Position numbers and translations under genes: made by a program. 64,000 bases of DNA from NCBI GenBank assembly GCA_963965975.1, contig OZ014421.1:4081001-4145000 (forward strand), read 5' to 3'. The notes under the pieces are model-generated. The model did not search any database, was not told where the DNA came from, and saw only the letters and a list, made by a program, of their open reading frames with translations. Shown piece after piece: positions 33,885-44,869 of this stretch (within the stretch, counting starts at the first letter, position 1; each line of letters opens with the position of its first letter). Source of the DNA: Xestospongia bergquistia. Lineage: Eukaryota; Porifera; Demospongiae; Haplosclerida; Petrosiidae.

Positions 33885-36480
33885 TCTCCCCTTTCAACCA
33901 CAATACAAAAATGATAATATTAGCTTTAGAAGAACCAGAAACGTTTATTCAGTCATATTGTGAGCCTCTCGGGAGGTCTTGAAATCCAACTACTCCTAGT
34001 GGCAACAATTCCAGGGGGTATAGGTACACAAAATGAGTTTGACTGAGTTATTGAATTGTTGCTAGTTATCCTTTTCCGAGTTGTCTAAATTTGTCTGAGC
34101 TGTTGGATTGTAATTAGGATCTTCTAGTGATGGCGGTTCCTTCTTGTTTCATTTCCTTCATTTGTTACGATTCTATATGATCTAGGTACTTCATCTCTAT
34201 GTACTTTTTCTCTTGTGTCCTGGTCTGGTATCCACACTTTGTCTTCTGGGTGAAGAGTGGGTAATTCTGTTGTTTGATGTCATTTATCGAAATATTTCTT
34301 TTGTTCTCTCTTCAGTTTTTCATCTCTGTTTGACTACTAAAAATGTGGGAACTTGGGGGTTTAAATTATCTGTTGCCACAGGAACTGTAGATCTGATATA
34401 TATTTTGAGACATAAGTAATTGTACAGAACTATAACCTAGTTTTATTGGAGTTGCATTTTATGACAATAGTGCCAGATATGGATCATCTGACATTTCCAC
34501 AAATTTTTCACTATTTGTATAGCTCTCTCTGCCTCTCATTTCCTTGAGGATACCTTGGACTACTTGTAACATGTTTAAACCTGTATTTGGTTGAGAATTC
34601 TCTAAACTGTGATGAGCAATATTGGGGTCCATTATCTGAACAATTGTCTGAGGAATCCCATGTCTTGCAAAAATCTCCTTAATTGTTCAATTATTGAATC
34701 TCAGGTATAATTTTGCTACTTCAGAGTAATAATCAATAACTAACAAGTAACTGTTTTGTTTCTATATAAAGAGGTCTGTAGCTACTTTCTGCCAAGGCAA
34801 ATTTGGTAGAGGTGATGTTTTAAGAGGTTCAACATGTGGTCTCCTATATTTGCAACAAATTCAACAGTTTTTTTATCTTCTTCACAATTTGAGCTGCCAT
34901 TCATGGCCACAGAACTGCTCTCCTGGCATGCATTTTATACTTGTATAGACCTTGTAGTCCAGTGTGAACTGGTTTTAGAACTTCAGCTTGAAGGGATTTA
35001 GGGATAATTATACGATTTCCTTTCATCAACATGTTGTCCTCGATGGATATTTCAGGTAACACCTGAGCAAACAACAGAGGTAAGTCCCTTTTACCTGATG
35101 TCCCTTTAAAGCAGTGATCTTTCACCTTCTGGAGTATTGGATCTTCTTCTTGGTGTTGCTAAATCTCCCTTAGGCATTTGTCAGATACAGGTAAGTTGTT
35201 AACTACTAGATTAACAAAAGCTTCTACTTCGTTTTGAAATTCCCTGTCCTTAGCACATTTTTCTTTGTCCATTAGGCTTATTGGTGACCTAAAGAGATAG
35301 TCAGCAGTGTCTAATTCCTTACCAGGTACATGTCTGACTGAGAAATGAAACTGCATCATTCTTAATTGAAATTGTTGTATCCATAGCGGCAATTCTTCCA
35401 AGTTCTTTGATGAAAGGAGAGGAACTAGTGGTTTATGGTCTGTCTCTACTTTAAACTTGGTTCCAATCAAGTAATCTCAGAGTTGTGGCCAACGCTTCCT
35501 TTTCAATTTCAGGCATAATGCTGTTCCGTGGCAGTTAAGGACCTGCATAAATATACTGTAGGCTTCAACTTGCCATCTTGCTGTCTCTGACATAGTACTC
35601 CATATGAGGAGGCATCTGTTGAGACAATAGATAAGCGGTTAGGTTCAAATAATGTTAAGAAACACTTTGAGTTCAATTCTATTTTTAAATCTTCAAAACA
35701 TTTCTGTTGTCTAGTTCCACAGAACAAGAGATTCTTGATACTCAACAAGTCTCTCAGGGGTTTTGAGCTGTTAGCTAAATTGGGATAAACTTTACTTAAT
35801 TGATTAATCATTCCCAGAAATCATCGTAGTTCTGATATGTTAGTTGGGCTTGTTAAGTTCCAGATTGCTTGTACTTTGTCTGGGTCTGGTGATATCCCCT
35901 TTTCATTCAGTACCTGTCCTAGAAACATAATACGATTGACATAATCCTGACATTTATCCATATTCGATGTCACACCTTCTTTTCTCAGTCTCTTCAAAAC
36001 CGCTACTAACCTAGCATGGTGTTCCTCTTGACTTCTACCATAGATATGAATGTCATCCATCGAGCATACTACTCCATCACAGTCTCTTAACACTTCTCGC
36101 ATTTTTCTCTGAAAGTACTCTGGTGCTGAGGTTATTCCAAAAGGTAACCTGTTAAAATGATATCTCCCAAATGTGGTTAACTAGGTGGACTCATTTCTAA
36201 TTGAACTTATCAAAACCCTGACTCGGCATCTAATTTTGAAACAATTTTAGCATCTCCCATCTGAGCCAAAATGTGGTCAACTGAGGGTAGCATGTGTTGT
36301 TCCCTTTTCACACATTTACTTAATCAAGATACGTCCACACAAATTCTCACTCTACCATCTGCCTTGGGCACCACCACCATGCCTACACACCAGTCTGTTT
36401 GTTCATCTATCTTCGAAATTATTCCCAATGCTTTCATTCATTCTAAGTCTTGACTTTTGGAAGTAAGTGTAGTGGTACAT
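33716..36480 (-). mobile_element. Ty3/gypsy element C: RT, RNase H, integrase, 3' LTR
   Basis: Reads from 36460 to 33716. Reverse transcriptase: WCVGMVVVPKADGRVRICVD, AKIVSKLDAESGF, and CSMDDIHIYG (catalytic YxDD, here preceded by S and M). Then the connection and RNase H: STDASSYGVL, VETDHKPLVPLL, RHVPGKELDTADYLFR. The integrase start is KSLQAEVLKPVHTGLQG and its end HPEDKVWIPDQDTREK, with TRSSWISRPPERL near the stop. Many stops are present. The 3' LTR is 33716-33884. The 5' part is cut at 36480 by a tandem repeat, so no 5' LTR or gag. Confidence 0.88.
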
Positions 36481-37390
36481 GACAAGGGTTGAGACCATTG
36501 CAAAGTAGGTCTGGCGTCTTTGCCTAGCCAAAAAAAATGTTGAAAATTTTATTTTTGCTGAGCTATTAAGGTATATGGTTAATTGTACTAGTTATATTTA
36601 AATGTATTTTGTAAGCACAAATGCAGTCAAGACCATTGCAAGAGTAGGTGTGGTGTCTCCTCATAGCACAAATGAAAAATGTTGAAAATTTTATTTTTGC
36701 TGAGCTATTAAGGTGTATGGTTGATCATACTAGTCATATTTGTATGTATTTTGTAAGCACAAATGCAGTCAAGATCATTGCAAAAGTAGGTGTGGTGTCT
36801 CCACCTAGCCAAAAAAATGTTGAAAATTTTATTTTTGCTGAGCTATTAAAGTCCATGGTTGATTGTACTAGTTATATTTACATGTATTTTGTAAGGACAA
36901 ATGCAGTCGAGACCATTACAAGAGTAGGTGTAGTGACTCCACCAAGCAAAACCAAAAAATGTTAAAACTTTTATTTTTACTGAGTTATTAAGGTGTATGG
37001 TTGATTGTGCTAGACATTATTTACATGTATTTCGTAAGCACAAATGCAATCACCTTGCAAGAGTAGGTGTGGTGTCTCCACCTAGTAAAAATGAATAAAG
37101 TTGAAAATTTTACTTTTGCTGAGCATTTAAAATGTATGGTTGATTGTGCTAGTCATATTCACATGTATTTTGTAAGAACAAATGCAGTCGAGACAATTAC
37201 AAGAGTAGGTGTGGTATCTCCATCTAGCAAAAAAATGTTGAAACTTTTATTTTTGCTGAGGTATTAAGGTGTATGGTTGATTGTACTAGTCATATTTACA
37301 TGTATTTTGTAAGCACAATGCAGTTGAGACCATGGCAAGAGTAGGTGTGGTGTCTCTGCCTAGCAAAAACAAGAAATATTGAAATTTTTT
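36480..37390 (+). repeat. Tandem repeat, about 139 bp unit, 7 copies
   Basis: GAGACCATTGCAAGAGTAGG and variants recur at about 36491, 36629, 36771, 36909, 37051, 37189 and 37325, spaced 136-142 bp. Each unit also has ATGTTGAAAATTTTATTTTT, TGCTGAGCTATTAAGGTGTA and TTTGTAAGCACAAATGCAGT. Inverted single or double copies lie at 38350-38560 and 41690-41995. The array truncates gypsy element C. Confidence 0.92.
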
Positions 37391-37396
37391 TTTTGG

Positions 37397-37503
37397 TGAG
37401 GCTAACTTCAACTATGTCACATTCACAAGCAGCAGGTACTTTTTATAGGATGGAGGTACTGTTGCTGTGTACTGAAAACTTAACATAGTTGAAGTTAGCC
37501 TCA
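37397..37503. repeat. Small foldback element with 20 bp perfect inverted ends
   Basis: TGAGGCTAACTTCAACTATG at 37397-37416 is the exact reverse complement of 37484-37503. The inner 67 bp has no coding sense. It sits immediately after the last 139 bp unit, and could be a MITE-like element or a hairpin-induced rearrangement. Confidence 0.85.
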
Positions 37504-39449
37504 CATTCCTGAGGCTCACATTTCTAAGAAACCACATCATAGACATTCCAAACGCCTACTCAATTGGACCATTTGAATGTGAGGCTGAAGCATTACTTTC
37601 CCGTGAAAGAAGGCTTGTGTTTTGAATTTGCTTACATATGAATATGAAAATATCCTTGGTTCACTCTAGGTTTAGTATATAATGTATAAACTGAGAATAT
37701 GGCAATCAGGTCAGCAGTGCCAGTTGTGTTTCACTGCCAGAACTGAGTAAATGAAAATAATCTGAGACACGTATATCTATCCCTACACCTACAAGTGAGA
37801 TGCTTGATTTAAATCAATAGATAACTTGTCTCTGGTGTCTAGATATGAGTGTCCAGCTTGCCAAATTATACTGTCATTAACTCCTAATCAATCGTAATGA
37901 GTTTGATCAATGCTTTGTGAGGATTGTAAGAACTTGAAGTACATGCTAAATGCAGAGTGAGTATAGATATGGCTGACTTATACTATAATGAAGTAGTCAT
38001 TGCCTCAAGCCTTCACTGTGACCTTGCTATATTAATTTATATGGACTACCTAGCGATAAATATTGGAGGGATGGTAAGTATCGTGATATGTTCATTGGGA
38101 TACACATATCTGGAGAGCGACAAATCAGTTTATTAGTTTGACCATACCTTTCTCCTAGGGTGGAAGTGGTCAGGCAACGCTAGACTAAGTGTACATGACC
38201 AATATCAAATATAGTGAGAGATCAATGTTGTGTGGAAATCCACAGTATTTATGTATTAGCTTTACGTTGACCGGCTCAAATTACTGTTACAGTACTAAAG
38301 GAAGATGATTAATACATGGTTCAACATTTTCCATTTTTAATTCAAGGAGACACAGCACCAACGCTTGCAATGGTCTCAACTGTATTTCTGCATGCAAATA
38401 GATGTGAATATAATTAATACACACAATGTACTATATACCTTAATAGGCCAACAAAAATAGTTATTTTGACATTTTTTTCTGGGATAAGACACCACACCTA
38501 CTCTTGCAATGGTCTCGACTACATTTGTGCTTACAAAATACATGTAAATATGACCTAGTACAATCACTACTGTGCCTAGTTATTGAGAGTATTCTGAATT
38601 ATTTCTGTATGCATAACTGAGAATTATATGAATGTTATCTAAAAATATTCTGATTCATATATTAATGTCATCTACTTTTACGTACACCAATATACATAAA
38701 CATTATGATATTGGTAAATCCTCTAAAATGCTTCTGAATGTGAAATTGTATATAATATATACCATTGGTTAATAATAATGTGAAACAGTCTGAAATGTGA
38801 ACAAAACACTATTATATAGAAATAAATGTCAAGTTAATGTGTCCATGAAACACTAGGTATTTTCTGTTAGGTTTCGTTTGTCTTTTACCACTGATTTAAC
38901 CTTTTTGAAAAACGTCTTTTGAGAGGGTTCAAGAAATGTATCCTCCAGATGGTTCATTTTTTGGAAAGCCTTTCCAAAAAACCATCTCTTTTCTAAATAA
39001 AAAAATGACTGAAATGACTTGCTTAACTCCCAGTACTTATTACCTCTAACTGTTCAAATCTTTTGACCAATAGCTGAACAAATGTGAGCTGGAAGTTAAC
39101 TCTGGAATTTGCTCAATAAGATGGCAATAATGCTTGATATTTGCATGTATCTATGACAGTGTGATAAGAACAATTACAATAGATTTACCATCACTAGAGA
39201 ACATGTAAGTACCAGTAGCCAGTTTTATCATTTTTGTATGAAATTAAAACTGATTGCCTATGTTAGAATATATATTTCATGTTAGTGAATGACCATTATT
39301 TATAACATACCCTTCTATTATCAAAAGCACTCAGACATGACTAAAGGATGATTTAGAGCTTAAAGGTAGTGGTGGAAATGTTAAAGTACTTGTGATGATT
39401 GATTTGGATTGAGTCTTCTTTATCTAAACATATAAAGATTGTCAAGTAT
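37504..39449. other. Spacer with weak exon traces
   Basis: No firm gene. One plus-strand stretch (about 37848-37960) follows AG and precedes GTGAGT. It reads YECPACQIILSLTPNQS, a stop, and then CEDCKNLKYMLNAE, so it could be a zinc-binding exon relic. A short perfect hairpin lies at 38957-38981 and inverted 139 bp units at 38350-38560. Confidence 0.4.
38350..38560 (-). repeat. Inverted copies of the 139 bp unit
   Basis: Two diverged units in reverse orientation (CTTGCAATGGTCTCAACTGT at about 38364 and CTTGCAATGGTCTCGACTAC at about 38504), about 140 bp apart, 1 kb from the direct array. Confidence 0.85.
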
Positions 39450-41320
39450 GCTTATGACTAACTTACATCTACTTACCAACCTTATCAGCATGAGAAGGAT
39501 TACTTCCACAGTCTATAGGATTATCTTTGTTCATTGTGTTATCCTAAGAGAAAAGACATTAACTACTACTTATACAGGATGCTAATATTATATCTGCTGT
39601 TTCATTCTTTTAATCATTTGAGGTTGCATAGGTCAATTCATAAAGGAATCAAAGCCAAAGTTACCTTAGCTTGGGATGTTTTTGATTTGGTACCTTGTCT
39701 ACTTCTGTTACTAACAACTCTTTTCTTTCTTGTAAATAAAACATAGTATTCCTTAGAGTCATTGTGATACCTGATGTGTATTCTTTCTCTCAAAAGCAGG
39801 TAAGCCAATAAATAATTGGCTAAAATGATGATGAAAACATACCTTACTTTGAAATATCTTCTCTTCACTTGAATCAGTTAAGTCATCATCACCTAATGTT
39901 TCTTCTTTTTGTACAATACCCTTGAACATAGTTTAAAATAATTTAATAAGACACCAAAGAAACTTTACTTCAGTTTTAGATTTCTCTACTTCAATGGAAC
40001 CAGTAGAGTCATCTCTGCTGGTAATGCCTCTCTTCCTCCCCTGAAAGTAATGTTCAGTAATTTAAAAATGCAAATTACAATTTGGTAGTGTTGTATTACC
40101 TGTTGAGATGTTCCTCTTTCTCTGGAACATGTATGTGTACTTGTGTATATAAGGTTAATTACAATGACTAACAAATTTACTTTAAAATGTGATGTTTCTT
40201 CTTCTGCTGAATTATTTAAGTTATCATCACTACTTACTCTTTCTTCCTTCTTCTATCCTAAGAAATATCTTTAAATAGTAAATGACAACAAAGTAGTGTT
40301 ACATTACCTAACATTCCCTTTCCTTACTCAATACCTGCATCGTGTTCAAGTTAACTCAATAAGAAGATCAAGGAAGTTACTTTAATTTGGTTTTAATCTC
40401 ATCTTTAGTTGAGTCACTGGTGTCATGATGTCAACTATCTTCTTTGTTTCCTTTGATAAAAGTTAAAAAGCTTATAAATTTAACAAGCATTATTATACAT
40501 TTATATAATTTACGTTAGTTTGAGGTGTCCTTTATTAGAGAGCATTCTTGACCCTATCATCATTTTCATCTCTCCAGCTTTTATTTTGTTACTATAAAGT
40601 ATGTATTGCCTATACTAAGTTGGTGGTTGTCATCTGTTTCTTCCTACTCTTTTTCTATAGCACATATTGTCTAATACTACAAGAAATATGCTTTATCTTA
40701 ATTCTTAGTCTTGTACTGCTTTTCTTAGATTTCTTTAAAACACAAAAGAAACGTGTCAGCAATTAAGAATGTCTACTTTAACAATACCTTACACTTCATT
40801 TGATTTGATTTGGTTCAATATCATTTCTTTTATAAACACGTAAACATAAACAAAATTGACATTAATTTTATTCCTGTAATACTTTTCCTCACATAGAGAC
40901 TTGCCAGTATAACATTTCTTTCTTTCTCATGACAATTCAGTGAGAGACAATGAGAAATAACCTAACATAAATATGACACAACTGTGGTTATATGTGTTTG
41001 TTGCCACTCACTCTATCATGAATATGGTTCAAATAAACTGGAGTGATGTCACTTGGGGTCTGTTATCCCCAAATATATGTCTCCATTGAAGATTTCGTCA
41101 GTATATACTATTTTATGTTGTTGTACTGAGTAAAATGAAAAATAAGACTTACCTGGAATCTCTTGTTAGATGAGAAAGTTTCTTGCCTTTTGATAGATAT
41201 GATCTGCTGGTGATTCAGAATCGAGCATGATCGATTTGTCCATATCCTTTGGCATTCCATCTTTTTTGGAACATCGCCAAAAAGGCAAGATTGAAGACTG
41301 AGGAACTTTAGGCATTGCAA
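39450..41320 (-). pseudogene. Relic of a gene with short acidic exons, family unknown
   Basis: An exon with ATG at 41315 reads MPKVPQSSILPFWRCSKKDG, then DMDKSIMLDSESPAD, and meets a stop at 41166 before a GTAAGT donor at 41153. Further short exons, bounded by AG and GT, read DTSDSTKDEIKTKLK, then KEERVSSDDNLNNSAEEETS, then GRKRGITSRDDSTGS, then EETLGDDDLTDSSEEKIFQ, then NRSRQGTKSKTSQAK, and end NPIDCGSNPSHADKVGK-stop near 39470. The repeated DD..L..S.EE pattern suggests an internally duplicated exon. No enzymatic motif is seen. Stops in at least two exons argue for decay. Confidence 0.4.
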
Positions 41321-41689
41321 CAAGTGTAGTCAGAAATTGTCTGGTGATACATATAGAGGCAATTCAAAACCAACTAAGGACTGTAGATACTATGTAAGAG
41401 CCATTGGCGTATCTTGAAACCACTGGACTGACTGTTTCCTGGTAAAAAGAATATTTCATAAGAATAAGCCATTTTCTTAAGTTCCCATCTTTTTTAAATT
41501 TTAAAGTTATATTTTCATTCAAAATCTTTTCAGATATCTAATGTGCATCACATGATATAGTAAGATCTATTTCAGATTTAATCTCTGTCAAAGTTTAGAA
41601 GTGCAAATAATTCAGAAGCTTTTCAGATATACCGGACTTATTCATATTGTTTTAATGCTTTTATACATGATTCAGAAAAAGTGCTGGCA

Positions 41690-41995
41690 TAGTGAATCAA
41701 CCATACACCTTAATAGGTCAGCAAAAATAAAGTTTTCAGCATTTTTCGTTTTTGCTAGGCAGAACACCACACCTACTCTTGCAATGGGTCTCGACTGCAT
41801 TTGTGCTTTAAAAATACATGTAAATATCACTAGTACAATCAACCATACATCTTAATAGCTCAGCATTAATAAAATTTTCAACATTTTTCGTTTTTGCTAG
41901 GCAGAACACCACACCTACTCTTGCAATGGTCTCAACTGCATTTGTGCTTACAAAATATATCTAAATATGACTAGTACAGTCAACCATACACCTTA
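41690..41995 (-). repeat. Inverted tandem copies of the 139 bp unit
   Basis: Two complete units and a partial one in reverse orientation, with TACTCTTGCAATGGTCTCAA and ACCATACACCTTAATAGG blocks. They share more features with the 36.5 kb array than with the 38.4 kb copies. Confidence 0.9.
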
Positions 41996-42059
41996 GTAGT
42001 TAGTTAAATTCACAATGGATAAACTTGTTTTTAAAGGGACTTTTCTGAATAAGTAAACT

Positions 42060-42700
42060 CATTTGAAAAGTGTTTTCTCAAAATATTAAATAACAAAGGT
42101 AGTAATTCAAATGTCATTTCATCATGCAAGGCCTCTTCTGAATACCACCAGCAACCATCTCATTAGAAGGCAGAAATAATAGTTTACTAATTGGGCATGG
42201 TAGTTATTAAGTAGGCAGTAGTGTGTAGGGTTTGGAATGTAATTTACACATTATCAAATAATAACAATATTCGTAAAAACTTTTATAGGCAAAAAGGAGG
42301 CAATGGTAATATTCCATGTTGTTTCAGTAACCAAGGTCTCCTCAATATACCCAACAAATCTCATACTAGAGGAGGGAAAGAAATGTAACATGTTAAAATA
42401 GATCATATTCATAAAAGTGGGAATGGTAATCTAAGTAGTGATTTGGAGAGAGAGGAAAAGGGAGAATAAGCATGGAGAATACATAAGCAAAATTATAATG
42501 AGAGTCCTAAAATTTAATAAAAAGGAAGTAATGATGCTATTTGTATATCCAAGACCTCATTCTAATATCACCAGCAAGTCTTACACTAGACGAGTAGAAG
42601 AAACATAAATAGTTACAGAGTAATATTCTATATTGGGTGTGGTGATAAATACTTCACATATCATGAAGACTTTGGATTATTCAATAATGAGTAATGTCCT
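42060..42700. repeat. Degenerate tandem repeat, about 211 bp unit, 3 copies
   Basis: Related blocks AAGGCCTCTTCTGAATACCA (42128), AAGGTCTCCTCAATATACCC (42340) and AAGACCTCATTCTAATATCA (42551), spaced 212 and 211 bp. Each is followed by CAxCAAxTCTxAxACTAGA-like sequence and a purine-rich stretch. Confidence 0.65.
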
Positions 42701-43029
42701 GGCGGAATCAGTTTCATGATTTGTTCATAGGAGACAAGTTTCTTCAAGATATAATTCATTTATATTATTGTTAGGGCTATATCTTTAAAGGAAAAGTTGA
42801 TGTACTTAAAAATATCTTTATTAGCTTGCTCATTTATATTTTAGCCACTGCTTGGAGATTTCAGTGTATTTTAATATAAGACACAGTTTCTCCCTAGCAT
42901 TGTCATAGAAATATCTTTCACAATCCTTTTAAGGATTGATTGCACTTGCTTATTTATCACATTTTGCAGATCAGCTTAAATCTACATGTACATTGAAGTG
43001 TACAGTTTAATATCATGAACTTACATGAG

Positions 43030-44640
43030 TCAGTTGCATCAATAATTGTTTGTCCATCATGACGTGCTTCCACTAGAGTCTTGTTTAGTGTAGACAGCAT
43101 CTAAGAGAATGTTTCACCTTTTTCATTATATAAAAAGAGGTTGTGTTGTGGTGAAATAAAATTGATTTTAATTATCACTCCAGTTTGTGACCACTGGCTC
43201 AAAACCAGGCCTTTCATAGCTGGAACTAGCAGACTGCAGTCATCATCTACAAATAAATTAGCTTTAAAATCATACAATTTTTTCAATATTTGTAAAACTG
43301 TAATTCAATCTTTTCCTAAATTAATGGATTGAAGAGCACTTACTTTTAGAGGCAGGTTGATTGTATGCAAATACAATTTCATTTGTGTCAAAACAGACAC
43401 TAATGGACTTTTTGACAGTCTCTACTTCTTCAATTTCGCAATAAGTCACTAAGATAAAGTTTGATATGTTTGTAAAAATGGAGTTAAATTCTCTAGAGTT
43501 ATAGCCTATCTTTTCAATTTGATCTGAAGTACTTCCCTAAAAATAGATATCAATGAAAGTCACTATTATGTATTACATGTGCACTATTTATTGTACCTTT
43601 GAAACATTTGTGATAACAAGATGGGCTCCATTGTAGAGCTTATCTACATCTCTGACTTCACGCAAGGACATGGATTGTATTTGTCCTTTGATTAAAGTTA
43701 TTCTAGAATCTCCCACCTTTTCAACATTAATACTGGTATATACTAGTAAGGTCATCACTTTTTGAATTTAGAGCTGCCTGACAATATTTTTTAAAAACCT
43801 CAGGTATTTCGTTAGGTTTACGAAATATTAACGATTTAAATTGAAGAAGGTTGTTTGTAAACTTGGGGTACATAGACTCAGCACATTCCTATGACATGGA
43901 ATTTGTACATTTGACAAAAGCTTTTTTAATGGGCTCCATTTGGCTATGTTTATCAGCTTTTATCTTCATTTCTTTTAAAGAGTACGTTTGTTGATCACAG
44001 CATCAAGCAGATTGCTTTGTATTTTTGAAGGTAGCCTGCACAGTGGTTGTAAGTGATGTAGCTTTAGTTCTGGTGCAGAAATTGCATGTTTTTTGTTCAG
44101 CTTTTGGTCTTTTAAGACACCATCCTCAAAGAAGTCAATCACCTCTGTCACCTTTGTCCAAATTGTATCTGAAAATATGGATTGGGCAAAAATGTTTTCT
44201 TTTGAGTTCTCGACATGCTCTAACATATATGAAAAACTATAAACAATATATATGTAGATTTTAGGGTCATACTTTCGGTAGAATCCAAGTATTATATACT
44301 CTTCGCCATTCAAGTGAGATGGATGGTACTTCATTTGGATCATTATGCATGGCAAATTATCTAGCTCAGCATGGATCAATCTAAACAAACTAAAACTAAC
44401 AATATTAAGAGTTAGCTTAACTCACATAGTTTCTGTGTGACATTTTATGACTGAAGTGACCATTTATGTTGTGGCTTGAGGCTAACCATAGAGCTTTTTC
44501 ATCACCCAAATAGCTATATATATTGCACCAAATGTGCACCTTTGGATTCAGATATCCCTCTTCAATCAACTGTTATTTTGCTTTAAGGGTGTGCACACCT
44601 CCATGCACTTCATACTTGTATAGATCTTTCAATCATTCCT
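43030..44640 (-). pseudogene. Multi-exon gene relic, unknown lineage-specific family
   Basis: Exons, 5' to 3' on the minus strand: about 44555-44425 (EEGYLNPKVHIWCNIYSYLG, then EKALWLASSHNING); about 44390-43985 (HAELDNLPCIMIQMKYHPSH, then VTEVIDFFEDGVLKDQK); a frame change into EMKIKADKHSQMEPIKKAFV and a TAG; then VGDSRITLIKGQIQSMSLRE to HLVITNVSK at about 43598; 43541-43346 (STSDQIEKIGYNSREFNSIF to ACVCFDTNE-like, NQPASK); and about 43250-43030 (CSLLVPAMKGLVLSQWSQTG, a TAG, then MLSTLNKTLVEARHDGQTII). Splice borders fit. I do not recognise the family. Two stops and two shifts indicate a pseudogene. Confidence 0.5.
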
Positions 44641-44649
44641 CAAAATACC

Positions 44650-44715
44650 GCCCAGAACAGTAATTATAATTATTATTATAATATTATTATTATTAATAAT
44701 AAAAAATTTATCAGG
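44650..44715. repeat. ATT-rich simple repeat
   Basis: AATTATTATTATAATATTAT and similar, just before the large minisatellite. Confidence 0.85.
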
Positions 44716-44869
44716 TACCTGGCAATACCAGGATCACCTGTCCCATCAAAGAGGCTTTTGTGCACTGTAAAAGTACTCATTCACTACTCGATACCAACAA
44801 TACTCATTCCCAAACTACTTGGTATCGTATCGAAATTAAAATTTCTAGTATCGCCCATCACTATCAGGT

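Noticed and set aside
34213..34419. Hydrophobic plus-strand open frame
   Set aside because: It is the antisense of the integrase tail of gypsy element C.
36648..37267. Open frames of 66-105 codons repeating VENFIFAELL
   Set aside because: They arise from the 139 bp tandem repeat; the frame varies between units and no start context or splice site supports them.
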